Below, piece after piece: positions 32,487-41,188 of a DNA stretch of 63,747 bases. The stretch's first letter is position 1. Each line of letters starts with the position of its first letter. Under the pieces are notes generated by a model that was not told the DNA's origin, ran no database searches, and saw only the letters and a list, made by a program, of their open reading frames with translations. This stretch comes from Actinobacteria bacterium UBA2279 (lineage in GTDB: Bacteria; Actinomycetota; Coriobacteriia; Anaerosomatales; Anaerosomataceae): NCBI GenBank assembly GCA_002347365.1, contig DDWT01000028.1, positions 1 through 63,747 on the forward strand, in the 5' to 3' direction. The position numbers were made by a program, and so were the translations under genes.

Positions 32487-34240
32487 TGATTCTCGGAACG
32501 CTAGCCAAGATCACCGGTCCGGTCGTCGTGGCCGATGGAATGACCGGAACAAGAATGTATGACGTTGTCCGGGTCGGTGCTTTGGGCCTGATGGGCGAGG
32601 TCATCCGACTCGAGGGCGACCTTGCGACGATACAGGTGTACGAGGATACCTCGGGCCTGAAGATCGGGGAGCCCGTAGAGTCGACGGACGGACCGCTGAT
32701 GCTTGAACTTGGTCCGGGACTCCTGTCGTCCATCTACGACGGTATCCAGCGGCCGCTGCCGGTGATCGCGGAGCAGACGAAGAGCGATTTCATCGCCCGC
32801 GGTACGATCGTGGCTGCTCTCGACAGGGAGAAGAAGTGGGACTTCACTCCCACGGTCGAAGTGGGACAGGAACTCGTAGCCGGCGACTGTGTCGGCACGG
32901 TGCCCGAGAGTGCGATCATCACTCACAAGGTCATGGTTCCTCCGGGCAAGCACGGCAAGGTGACCAAGGTCATCAAGCCGGGCAGCTACACAGTAGAAGA
33001 GGTAGTCGTCGTCCTGGACGACAATGTCGAGATTCGCATGAGTCAGTGGTGGCCGGTCCGCGAGGGTCGTCCGTACGTCCGCAAGCTGGACCCCACGACC
33101 CCGTTCCTCACGGGCATGCGCATCCTGGACACGTTCTTCCCGATCGCCCTGGGCGGCAACGCGATCATCCCGGGCGGTTTCGGAACAGGCAAGACGGTCA
33201 CGCAGCAGTCGCTGGCCAAGTGGGCAGACGTAGACATCATCGTCTACGTCGGTTGTGGTGAGCGCGGCAATGAGATGACCGAAGTCTTGAAGGAGTTCCC
33301 GGAGCTCGAGGATCCGCGTACAGGCAACCCGCTCATGGAGCGCACCGTGCTTGTCGCGAATACCTCGAACATGCCGGTTGCGGCGCGTGAGGCCTCCATC
33401 TACACGGGTGTCACACTCGCCGAGTACTACCGCGACATGGGCTACAGCGTAGCCATGATGGCCGACTCCACGTCCCGCTGGGGCGAGGCTCTCCGCGAGG
33501 TCTCAGGTCGACTCGAGGAGATGCCCGGTGAGGAAGGCTATCCCGCATATCTGGCCACGCGCCTTGCAGCGTTCTACGAGCGCTCGGGTCGCGTGCGTCC
33601 GCTCGGCAGTGACGAGCGGGTCGGTTCGGTCACGATGGTCGGCGCCGTCTCACCTCCCGGTGGCGACATGTCCGAGCCGATGACGCAGAACTCACTTCGA
33701 GTCACCGGCGCGTTCTGGGCGCTCGACACATCGCTCGCTCATCGCCGGCACTTCCCGGCGATCTCGTGGACGAAGTCCTACACGCTGTTCCTCGGACAGG
33801 TGCGGACGTGGTACGAGGCCGAGGTCGGAGAAGACTGGGCCGAAACACGTGAACGCGCGATGTTCCTCCTGCAGAAGGAGACCGAGCTTCAGGAGATCGT
33901 GCAGCTCGTTGGTCCGGATGCGCTTCCCGAGACCGAGAAGATCATTCTGGAGGTTGCGCGCATGCTGCGCGAAGACTTCCTCCAGCAGTTCGCTTTCGAC
34001 GAGGTCGATGCGTACTGCCCGCCCAAGAAGTCGTATTGGCTGCTGAAGACGATCCTCGCGTTTTATGACGCGGCGACCCAGGCGATGTCACGTGGAGTTT
34101 CGCTGCGTCAGATCCTCCAGCTACCGATGCGCGAGGAGATCTCGATGCTCAAGACAACGCCGCACGAGAAGGCGCTCGATCGAATGCCGGAACTCGTGCA
34201 GCAGATCGCCGACGACATTGCCGGAATCGAGGTGCTGTAA
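32486..34240 (+). CDS. atpA: A/V-type ATPase catalytic subunit A
   Basis: Catalytic subunit A, 584 residues. The P-loop is GGFGTGKTV (about 231-239), followed by YVGCGERGNEM; Walker B region VAMMADSTSRWGEAL. The non-homologous insertion typical of A/V-type A subunits lies at about 110-190. Hydrolysis or synthesis of ATP occurs at its interface with B. It begins with an ATG sharing a base with the stop of atpF and ends directly before atpB. Confidence 0.97.
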   Translation: MILGTLAKITGPVVVADGMTGTRMYDVVRVGALGLMGEVIRLEGDLATIQVYEDTSGLKIGEPVESTDGPLMLELGPGLLSSIYDGIQRPLPVIAEQTKSDFIARGTIVAALDREKKWDFTPTVEVGQELVAGDCVGTVPESAIITHKVMVPPGKHGKVTKVIKPGSYTVEEVVVVLDDNVEIRMSQWWPVREGRPYVRKLDPTTPFLTGMRILDTFFPIALGGNAIIPGGFGTGKTVTQQSLAKWADVDIIVYVGCGERGNEMTEVLKEFPELEDPRTGNPLMERTVLVANTSNMPVAAREASIYTGVTLAEYYRDMGYSVAMMADSTSRWGEALREVSGRLEEMPGEEGYPAYLATRLAAFYERSGRVRPLGSDERVGSVTMVGAVSPPGGDMSEPMTQNSLRVTGAFWALDTSLAHRRHFPAISWTKSYTLFLGQVRTWYEAEVGEDWAETRERAMFLLQKETELQEIVQLVGPDALPETEKIILEVARMLREDFLQQFAFDEVDAYCPPKKSYWLLKTILAFYDAATQAMSRGVSLRQILQLPMREEISMLKTTPHEKALDRMPELVQQIADDIAGIEVL

Positions 34241-35656
34241 ATGACCCCGGAAGCCTTGCTAGACCGCTCACTGTTGTCGGTCGAGTACAAGACCGTTAGC
34301 TACATCACCGGCCCTCTCGTTTTCGTCGAGAACGTTCACGGTGTTGCGTACAACGAAATGGTCACGCTGATTCTGCCTGATGAGTCTGAGAGAAGCGGTC
34401 AGGTGCTTGAAGTTGCGGGCACCACGGCAGTCATCCAGGTGTTTGAGGGTACGCGTGGTATCGACGTGGATGCGACTCGCATCCGCTTCCTTGAGGAAGT
34501 AGCCCAGATAGGTGTCTCTCCCGATCTGCTCGGCCGTATCCTCAACGGTACCGGCAAGCCGATCGACGGTGGCGCCCCGGTCATTCCCGAGAAGCGAGTC
34601 GACATCACCGGTTCGCCTATCAACCCGTACATGCGCGAGCAGCCGGCGGACTTCATCGAGACCGGTATCTCGGCTATCGATGGTCTGAACACGCTGGTCC
34701 GCGGTCAGAAGCTCCCGATCTTCTCGGGCTCCGGTCTTCCTGCGAACGAATTGGCGGCGCAGATCATCCGTCAGGCTCGCGTCAAGTCGGGCGAGGAGTT
34801 CGCCATCGTCTTCGCTGCGATGGGTATCACGCACCGCGAGGCCGCCTACTTCATGCAGCAGTTCGAATCGACGGGCGCACTTGAGCGAGTCGTCTTCTTC
34901 ATGAACGTTGCCGACGACCCGACGGTCGAGCGTCTCCTGACGCCGAAGGCCGCGCTGACGGTTGCCGAGTACCTCGCTTTCGAGAAGGACATGCAGGTGC
35001 TCGTCGTCCTCTCGGACATGACAAACTACTGCGAGGCTCTTCGTGAGGTTTCGACCGCACGCGAGGAGGTCCCGGGTCGCCGCGGATTCCCCGGTTACAT
35101 GTACACGGACCTCTCAACCATCTACGAGCGCGCCGGTCGCATCAAGGGACTCAAGGGTTCGGTCACGCAGTTGCCGATCCTCTCCATGCCCGACGACGAC
35201 ATCACGCATCCTATCCCTGACCTTACCGGCTACATCACCGAGGGCCAGATCGTTCTCTCGCGTCACCTGCACCGGCGCGGTGTCTATCCGCCGATCGACG
35301 TACTGCCGTGCTTGTCGCGACTGATGAACCTCGGTATCGGCGAGGGCAAGACGCGCGACGACCATCGAGCCGTTGCGAACCAGCTCTACGCCGCATACGC
35401 GCAGGGCCGTGACCTTCGCAGGCTTGTCGCGATCGTCGGCGAGGAAGCGCTGTCCGACACTGACCGCCGCTACCTCCACTTCGCAGATGCGTTCGAGAAG
35501 CACATCATCGGTCAGGGCGACACCGGTCGCACCATCGAAGAGACGCTCAGCATCGGCTGGGAGCTCATGTCTGAGCTGCCGATGGCTGAACTCAAGCGTG
35601 TACGTGACTTCATCGACAAGTACCACCCGACGGCGAGCGGACAGGCCGACGCGTAA
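34241..35656 (+). CDS. atpB: A/V-type ATPase subunit B
   Basis: Non-catalytic subunit B, 471 residues. It has GTGKPIDGGAPVIPEKRVDI, and in place of an intact P-loop it has SGSGLPANELAAQI, as expected for B subunits. LSDMTNYCEALREVSTAREE is a family signature. It starts on the base after the atpA stop. The first 15 residues are slightly longer than in Thermus. Confidence 0.96.
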   Translation: MTPEALLDRSLLSVEYKTVSYITGPLVFVENVHGVAYNEMVTLILPDESERSGQVLEVAGTTAVIQVFEGTRGIDVDATRIRFLEEVAQIGVSPDLLGRILNGTGKPIDGGAPVIPEKRVDITGSPINPYMREQPADFIETGISAIDGLNTLVRGQKLPIFSGSGLPANELAAQIIRQARVKSGEEFAIVFAAMGITHREAAYFMQQFESTGALERVVFFMNVADDPTVERLLTPKAALTVAEYLAFEKDMQVLVVLSDMTNYCEALREVSTAREEVPGRRGFPGYMYTDLSTIYERAGRIKGLKGSVTQLPILSMPDDDITHPIPDLTGYITEGQIVLSRHLHRRGVYPPIDVLPCLSRLMNLGIGEGKTRDDHRAVANQLYAAYAQGRDLRRLVAIVGEEALSDTDRRYLHFADAFEKHIIGQGDTGRTIEETLSIGWELMSELPMAELKRVRDFIDKYHPTASGQADA

Positions 35657-35692
35657 GAAGCTTGTCCCCGACGGCCGAGAGGAGGTGCGTGC

Positions 35693-36343
35693 ATGGAAGA
35701 AGTACGGCCAACCAGATCCGAGCTGCTTGAGCGCAAGCAGCAGATCACCCTTGCGCAGCAAGGTATGGATCTTCTTAAGCAGAAGCGTGACGCCCTGCTC
35801 ATAGAGTTCATGTCGGTCATGGACGAGACACTCCGTCTCAGCAACGACCTGCAGCGCACGGTCTCCGAGGCCCAGTACAGCCTTGCGATCGCGAAATCCG
35901 TTGACGGTGTCGTCTCGGTCCGTTCAGCGGCCATGGCGACGCGCGGCGAGATCACGATCGACATGACCGGTACGAAGATCATGGGTGTATCGGTCCCTGT
36001 GGTGACCAAGGGCGACAGCCCTATGCGTACGTCGTTCACACGAGGTTACGCCATCACCGGTGTCTCCTCTCGAATCGACGAAACGGCCGACAAGTTCGAG
36101 CGGATCCTCGATGTCATCATTGAATATGCCGACATTGAGACGCGTTTGAAGCGCCTCGGCGAGGAGATCCAGAAGACGAACCGTCGAGTCAACGCACTGG
36201 AGCAGATCACGGTACCTGCCCTCAAAGAGCAGGTGTCATACATCCGACAGGCGCTCGACGAACGTGCACGTGAGGACCTCTTCCGTCTGAAGAAGGTCAA
36301 GAAGAAGATCGAGCGACGCGCCAAGGACCGCAAGCTGGCCTGA
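35693..36343 (+). CDS. atpD: A/V-type ATPase subunit D
   Basis: Subunit D, 216 residues, the coiled-coil central shaft that turns inside the A3B3 head. The N-terminal helix (VRPTRSELLERKQQITLAQQ) and the C-terminal helix (RVNALEQITVPALKEQVSYI) are the conserved ends. GAGAGGAGGTGCGTGC precedes the ATG. It is the last gene of the nine-gene operon and is followed by a terminator region. Confidence 0.95.
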   Translation: MEEVRPTRSELLERKQQITLAQQGMDLLKQKRDALLIEFMSVMDETLRLSNDLQRTVSEAQYSLAIAKSVDGVVSVRSAAMATRGEITIDMTGTKIMGVSVPVVTKGDSPMRTSFTRGYAITGVSSRIDETADKFERILDVIIEYADIETRLKRLGEEIQKTNRRVNALEQITVPALKEQVSYIRQALDERAREDLFRLKKVKKKIERRAKDRKLA

Positions 36344-36484
36344 CGCGTCTGGGTCCCCGGCCGGAAGGTCGCAGACCGATACGCTCGCAATTGTGTGGGG
36401 CGGTGCCGCCTACCGGGGGGTGTCTGGCACCGTCCCACCTCATTTCCTCCAGGTGTGCGACTCGCACATACTCCGTGAGTGGAA

Positions 36485-36517
36485 ACAGCCCGACCGGATC
36501 CCGGGCGGGCTGTATTT
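36485..36517. terminator. Bidirectional terminator between ATPase operon and orphan gene
   Basis: ACAGCCCG (36485-36492) pairs with CGGGCTGT (36506-36513), with an inner CCGG/CCGG stem. Downstream on the + strand is ATTTGTG and on the - strand TTTCC, so it can serve both the ATPase operon and the convergent gene at 36537-36881. The 36344-36484 stretch before it holds only a CGGTGCC/GGCACCG repeat and no gene. Confidence 0.7.
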
Positions 36518-36536
36518 GTGTGAGACGGCTGTGGTG

Positions 36537-36881
36537 CTAGATGCTGCGGGCGCGCACGATGTCGCCGACGCGCTCGAGTGTCTCCACCGTGTTGTGGGCA
36601 TCGGCGCGCAGCTGCTGGGCGTAGCCGACGATGGCACGCACGTCATCGACGTTGAGCTTGCTGAAGTGAAGGTCCTCCCAGTCGGCACGCTTCTCGAAGG
36701 CCCACAGTTCGCCGATGATCCAGCGAAAGTCGTCCAGCTCTTTGGTCTCGAAGAAACTCCAGCTAGTCTTGAGGCCCTGGCGCAACCGTTCGATCGAGCG
36801 CTCGACTGCCTTTTCCTTCCGAAGCTGGAAGGCCCTCATGCCTATGTCTTCGTCTGATACGTCGGGACGATTACCATTCAT
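36537..36881 (-). CDS. Small hypothetical protein
   Basis: A 114-residue protein I do not recognise. It starts MNGNRPDVSDEDIGMRAFQL and looks mostly helical and charged, with aromatic clusters (TSWSFFETKELDDFRWIIGE) and a C-terminal helix ending TVETLERVGDIVRARSI. No cysteine, signal peptide or membrane segment. The start at 36881 is fixed by an excellent AAGGAGGT; the frame is open further upstream but unsupported. It is convergent with the ATPase operon and divergent from the nitroreductase. Confidence 0.75.
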   Translation of the reverse strand: MNGNRPDVSDEDIGMRAFQLRKEKAVERSIERLRQGLKTSWSFFETKELDDFRWIIGELWAFEKRADWEDLHFSKLNVDDVRAIVGYAQQLRADAHNTVETLERVGDIVRARSI

Positions 36882-37063
36882 GCGCCCACCTCCTTGTTCT
36901 GTGGATTCGGCATCAACGCAGGAGTTTCCTGCAACGAGGCGGCACAGAGCGGCGATACGGACGCCCGGCTGTTGTCCGCAACGATCGCCGTCCCTAGAAT
37001 GGAGGTGGCCCCGACTACAACGACGGGGCCATACCGTCGGCATGATAGACCAACGGGGGTTCA

Positions 37064-37579
37064 ATGGAGTTCAGCGAGGTTCTCAGCAAGCGGCGCAGCG
37101 TTCGCCACTTCAACACGAAGCTCTCCGTCTCGGACGAGGATGTCAACGCGATCCTCCAAGCCGGTGTAAGCGCTCCGACGGCAGGCAACATCCAGCCGTG
37201 GCGCTTCTTCGTCGTCCGTTCGCTTGAGGCGCGTGAGCGGCTTGCCGAGGCGCTCTCACAGCGATGGGCGACCGGCGCACCCGTGGTCATCGTGGTATGC
37301 GTGGATCCGAGGCCGTGCGCCGCGCGCTACGGAGACCGAGGCGAGTACTTGTATTCGATCCAGGACACTGCCGCAGCCGCCAGCAACATACTGATGGCGG
37401 CCGTTGACCGAGGGCTCGCCTCATGTTGGATCGGCGCGTTCGACGATCGGCTGGTTGCCGAGGCGATAGGGGTGACCCGACCGATCACCCCCGTGGCGGT
37501 CCTGCCCATCGGGTATTCGGCAGAGTCGTCAGCCAAGCCCGCGCGTCGGCCGCTCGACGAAGTGACCACCTGGCTGTAG
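37064..37579 (+). CDS. Nitroreductase-family FMN protein
   Basis: A 171-residue member of the nitroreductase fold. It opens with EVLSKRRSVRHFNTKLSVSD, where the RRSVR segment binds the FMN phosphate, followed by APTAGNIQPWRFFVV. The middle YSIQDTAAAASNILMAAVDRG and the C-terminal GRRPLDEV-like ARRPLDEVTTWL are typical. The substrate is unknown. Only a weak G-run precedes the ATG. It lies 10 bases before the uracil-DNA glycosylase gene. Confidence 0.85.
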   Translation: MEFSEVLSKRRSVRHFNTKLSVSDEDVNAILQAGVSAPTAGNIQPWRFFVVRSLEARERLAEALSQRWATGAPVVIVVCVDPRPCAARYGDRGEYLYSIQDTAAAASNILMAAVDRGLASCWIGAFDDRLVAEAIGVTRPITPVAVLPIGYSAESSAKPARRPLDEVTTWL

Positions 37580-37589
37580 GGAAGTGCAC

Positions 37590-38291
37590 ATGGATGCCGA
37601 GCGCGGCAGCGTGTTCCGCGATACGACCGTCGGATCGGACAGCCTCGGCACTCTGTCTGCGCTGCGGGAGTACATAGGCGACTGTCAGAGGTGTTCGCTT
37701 GCCCAGACCCGCAACACGCTCGTCCTTGGAGTAGGTAACCCCGAGGCGGACCTCCTCTTCATCGGTGAAGCACCGGGTCGCAATGAAGACCTCAAAGGCG
37801 AGCCGTTCGTGGGTGCGGCCGGCAAGCTGCTGGACGAGCTGCTCGCCAGCATCGGATTGCACCGCTCGGAGGTGTATATCGCAAATGTCTTGAAGTGTCG
37901 GCCACCCGGCAACCGTGATCCGCTGCCGGACGAGATCAAGACGTGCACACCATTCTTGGCGGAGCAGGTCCGTATCATCGACCCGAAGGTGATAGCTACA
38001 CTCGGCAACTTCTCAACGCGCTACGTGCTTGACACCGACAAGGGCATCACGCAGCTACGTGGACGTCTCTTCGAGGTCGGCGGGCGACGAGTCGTGCCGA
38101 TCTATCATCCGGCGGCCGCACTGTATTCTCCGGACAAGCGGCAGGTGCTCTTCGATGATTTCAGGCGTCTGCATACGGTGCTTCAGTGGGCAGCCGAGGG
38201 TCGACCTGTCGTCGCACATGACGATGTGCCACAGGCCGACGTTACTCCCCGTGCGATCGCAGACGGATCCGACCAACCGAGCCTGTTCTAG
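37590..38291 (+). CDS. udg: Uracil-DNA glycosylase, Fe-S type (family 4)
   Basis: A 233-residue uracil-DNA glycosylase of the iron-sulfur family 4 type. Motif A is GEAPGRNEDLKGEPFVGAAG and the later motif is YHPAAALYSP. Four cysteines (CQRC near the N-terminus, LKCRPP, and KTCTPF) fit a 4Fe-4S cluster. It removes uracil from DNA. ATG 37590 is preferred over GTG 37584 because AGGGA (37578-37582) sits 7 bases before it. Confidence 0.92.
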   Translation: MDAERGSVFRDTTVGSDSLGTLSALREYIGDCQRCSLAQTRNTLVLGVGNPEADLLFIGEAPGRNEDLKGEPFVGAAGKLLDELLASIGLHRSEVYIANVLKCRPPGNRDPLPDEIKTCTPFLAEQVRIIDPKVIATLGNFSTRYVLDTDKGITQLRGRLFEVGGRRVVPIYHPAAALYSPDKRQVLFDDFRRLHTVLQWAAEGRPVVAHDDVPQADVTPRAIADGSDQPSLF

Positions 38292-38308
38292 GCGTCAGGG
38301 GGCACCGC

Positions 38309-38794
38309 TTGAGTTTCACGCTGCACACGTCGAGCGAACAACAGACCGAACTCCTCGGCAAAGCCCTCGCCGGGCTGCTCGCTCCCGATGATGTCGTCGT
38401 GCTCGCGGGTGATCTGGGCGCGGGCAAGACCCATTTTGCTAAGGGCGTGGCCGAGGGGCTTGGTGTCGAGGAGCCCGTCACGAGTCCCACGTTCAACATC
38501 TTGCTGGTGCATCCGGGTCGCCTGATGCTGCACCACTTCGACCTCTATCGGATGGAGCACCCGGAACAACTTGAAGACATCGACTTCTGGGGGACCCTGG
38601 AGGCGGGCGGCGTGTCGCTCATAGAGTGGGGAGACCGATTCCCCGAGGCACTTCCCGAGGATCATCTTGAGATAGCCATCCATCGTGAGGATGCCGAGCG
38701 TCGGCGGTTCGAGATCACCGGTAGAGGCGAGCGGAGTACTGCTCTTGCCTCGCTCTGGGTCACCGCATGTGGTCAGACCGGGACGTTCTCATGA
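38309..38794 (+). CDS. tsaE: tRNA t6A biosynthesis ATPase TsaE
   Basis: TsaE, 161 residues, the ATPase that resets TsaB-TsaD during N6-threonylcarbamoyladenosine formation at A37. Walker A is GDLGAGKTHF (about 34-43), and VTSPTFNILLVH with HHFDLYRM follows, both family signatures. The start is TTG at 38309 behind CAGGGGGC. Its stop overlaps the tsaB ATG (ATGA). About 20 extra C-terminal residues (TALASLWVTACGQTGTFS) may be unstructured. Confidence 0.93.
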   Translation: MSFTLHTSSEQQTELLGKALAGLLAPDDVVVLAGDLGAGKTHFAKGVAEGLGVEEPVTSPTFNILLVHPGRLMLHHFDLYRMEHPEQLEDIDFWGTLEAGGVSLIEWGDRFPEALPEDHLEIAIHREDAERRRFEITGRGERSTALASLWVTACGQTGTFS

Positions 38795-39603
38795 GGTATG
38801 TGCTCGCATTCGATGCGGCTACCGAGCATGTTGCTGTGGGCGTTGCCGTCCTGCCCGGTCAGGGTGTGACTCCGATTCTGCTCGCCGAGAGGGACTTCTC
38901 GGCACCGCGTGCTGCTCTGGGCGCGCTTCTGCCGGCGGTGCGTGAGGTGGTCGCGAACGCGGGGTTGAAGATGGATGAGATCTCCGTTGTCGCGGTGGGC
39001 CGAGGCCCCGGCTCGTTCACCAGCGTTCGCATCGCTGTCGCATCCGCCAAAGGGTTGGCGCACGGCCTGGGAGTGCCCCTGGTGGGCCTGAGCACGCTCG
39101 ACGCGATCGCATGGCGTTTCAGGGAGCACACGGGGCTGGTGGGGGTCATCGGCGATGCGATGCGAGGCGAAGTCTATCCCGCGCTGTTTCGCTGCTCAGA
39201 AGGCCGCTGTGTTCGTCTGGAGCCCGATCGTGTCGAGAAGCCGGCTGCCGCGGCCGCGCACTGGGCGGAATCGCTCGAAGAGCCCGTGGTTCTGGCAGGA
39301 AATGGCCTCGCGAAGTACCGCGAGCTGTTCATGGACGTGCTTGGTGAGCGTGCGGCCGTCTCAGACCAGTCGCTGTGGACTGCGACCGGTGCGTCGGTCA
39401 CTGCCGCTGCGTGGTCAGAGGAAGGTCCGGGCACGCTGCGGTCTGTGACGACGCTGGACCCGGTGTCGGGATACGAACAGGCCGATCCGGGGACGCTGCT
39501 CCCCGTGTATACGCGACTTTCGGATGCTGAAGAAGCCGAGCGCCCGCACGCGGCCCCGATGCCACCCTCGGGTGTCACCGGACCGGACGGGGGTGTCTCG
39601 TGA
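38791..39603 (+). CDS. tsaB: tRNA t6A biosynthesis protein TsaB
   Basis: TsaB, 270 residues, an ASKHA-fold partner of TsaD without the metal site. N-terminal MRYVLAFDAATEHVAVGVAV, then VGRGPGSFTSVRIAVASAKG and LSTLDAIAWRF. ATG 38791 overlaps the stop of tsaE; the open frame reaches 38767 but that would overlap more. It is coupled to the next gene by a GTGA overlap. Confidence 0.93.
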   Translation: MRYVLAFDAATEHVAVGVAVLPGQGVTPILLAERDFSAPRAALGALLPAVREVVANAGLKMDEISVVAVGRGPGSFTSVRIAVASAKGLAHGLGVPLVGLSTLDAIAWRFREHTGLVGVIGDAMRGEVYPALFRCSEGRCVRLEPDRVEKPAAAAAHWAESLEEPVVLAGNGLAKYRELFMDVLGERAAVSDQSLWTATGASVTAAAWSEEGPGTLRSVTTLDPVSGYEQADPGTLLPVYTRLSDAEEAERPHAAPMPPSGVTGPDGGVS

Positions 39604-41099
39604 CCCTCGATGTGCGCGACATGATGTATACCGACCTCGATGCGGTGATGGCCATCGAGCGAGCGTGTTTTCCCTCTCCGTGGAGTGAGGCGCAGTTCTG
39701 CGACGAACTCTCCCGTGTAGGCCAAGGTCGCCGATGGCTGGTCGCGGAGGCAGGTGCGGGAATCATCGGCTTCGGTGGTGTCGCGGTCTTCGGTGATGAG
39801 GCGCACGTCATGAATCTTGCCGTGTGCGAAGAGCGTCGCGGTGAAGCGATCGGTCGCCGTATCCTCTTGCCGCTCATGCGCTCGGCCCTTGAGACGGGGG
39901 CGACACGGCTCACGCTCGAAGTCCGGCCCGCGAACGTCGCCGCTCGGGCACTGTACGCGGGAGCGGGTTTCGTCGAGGTGGGAATGCGCCCGGGCTACTA
40001 CTCTGACACCGGTGAGGACGCGGTCATCATGTGGACACCCGAACTGGATGTCCGGGCAGTGGATGCGATGATCGCAGCCGACCGGGGCGGCGATATCATA
40101 CTTGCGATCGAGACTTCGTGTGATGAGACCGCGGCTGCCGTCATGCGCGGCGGTACTGAACTGCTCTCAAGCGTCGTCGCGAGTCAGGTGGACTTCCACG
40201 CGCGGTTCGGCGGCGTCGTTCCCGAGATCGCGTCACGCAAGCACACCGAGGCGATCGTCGCGGTTGTCGACGAGGCTATGGCCGAGGCTGATGTCGGGTT
40301 CCCGGACCTCACCGCGCTTGCCGTGACACACGGGCCCGGTCTGATCGGCGCACTTGTTGTGGGGGTTGCCTACGCGAAAGGGCTCTCCCTTGGGACGGGG
40401 TTGCCCCTGGTGGGCGTGAACCATCTCGAGGGCCACATCTTCGCGAACAAGCTCTCAGACCCTGAGCTTGAACCGCCGCTTATCGCGTTGGTGGTCTCGG
40501 GTGGCCACACGGCTTTGGTGCACGTGCCCGAGTGGGGCGTCTACCGGACGCTCGGGCGGACGCTGGACGATGCGGCGGGGGAGGCGTTCGACAAGGTCGC
40601 CAAGCTGCTCGGCCTCGGGTACCCCGGCGGCCCCGCGATCTCGCGACTCGCCCTGGAGGGCGACCAGGCCGCGATCGCGTTCCCGCGCGCTATGCTGCGT
40701 TCGGGAGACTACGACTTCTCGCTTTCCGGCCTCAAGACGGCCGTGATCACCTACGTGGAAGCCGAGAAGCGTGCTGGCCGAGACATCTCGCTTCCAGACG
40801 TGGCGGCCTCGTTCCAGGCGGCGGTCATCGACGTGCAAGTCGCCAAGGCGGTTCGTGCGGTTGAGGAGTACGAGGTGCGCGCGTTCTGCCTCGCCGGCGG
40901 AGTCGCAGCGAACGCGGAACTTCGCGAAGGGCTGCATGCCGCCATGGTTGAGCGCGGCATCCGATTCTCCGTTCCGACGTTCGAGCTGTGCACCGACAAC
41001 GCCGCGATGATCGCTGCGGCGGGGCATTTCAGGCTCAAGAAAGGGGGATTTTTGGATTCTGGAGCAGAGGCCGTCGCGAATTTGCGACTGGAAGGGTAG
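39600..41099 (+). CDS. tsaD: RimI-TsaD fusion protein
   Basis: A 499-residue fusion. Residues about 1-150 are a GNAT acetyltransferase of RimI type (MAIERACFPSPWSEAQFCDE, RPANVAARALYAGAGFVEVG), which acetylates an N-terminal residue such as that of S18. Residues about 160-499 are TsaD, transferring threonylcarbamoyl to A37 of tRNAs. TsaD marks are ILAIETSCDETAAAV, the iron-binding HLEGH, and SGGHTALV. Start GTG 39600 overlaps tsaB. The reading frame is continuous with no frameshift, so it is one polypeptide. Similar fusions are annotated in Coriobacteriia. Confidence 0.95.
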   Translation: MTLDVRDMMYTDLDAVMAIERACFPSPWSEAQFCDELSRVGQGRRWLVAEAGAGIIGFGGVAVFGDEAHVMNLAVCEERRGEAIGRRILLPLMRSALETGATRLTLEVRPANVAARALYAGAGFVEVGMRPGYYSDTGEDAVIMWTPELDVRAVDAMIAADRGGDIILAIETSCDETAAAVMRGGTELLSSVVASQVDFHARFGGVVPEIASRKHTEAIVAVVDEAMAEADVGFPDLTALAVTHGPGLIGALVVGVAYAKGLSLGTGLPLVGVNHLEGHIFANKLSDPELEPPLIALVVSGGHTALVHVPEWGVYRTLGRTLDDAAGEAFDKVAKLLGLGYPGGPAISRLALEGDQAAIAFPRAMLRSGDYDFSLSGLKTAVITYVEAEKRAGRDISLPDVAASFQAAVIDVQVAKAVRAVEEYEVRAFCLAGGVAANAELREGLHAAMVERGIRFSVPTFELCTDNAAMIAAAGHFRLKKGGFLDSGAEAVANLRLEG

Positions 41100-41188
41100 G
41101 TATCACTAGGCATACACTCTTATCGGTGTGTGGCTACGGATGGGGCACTCATTGTGGACCGCGATTGCGGTCGGAGAGGGGACGGCTC

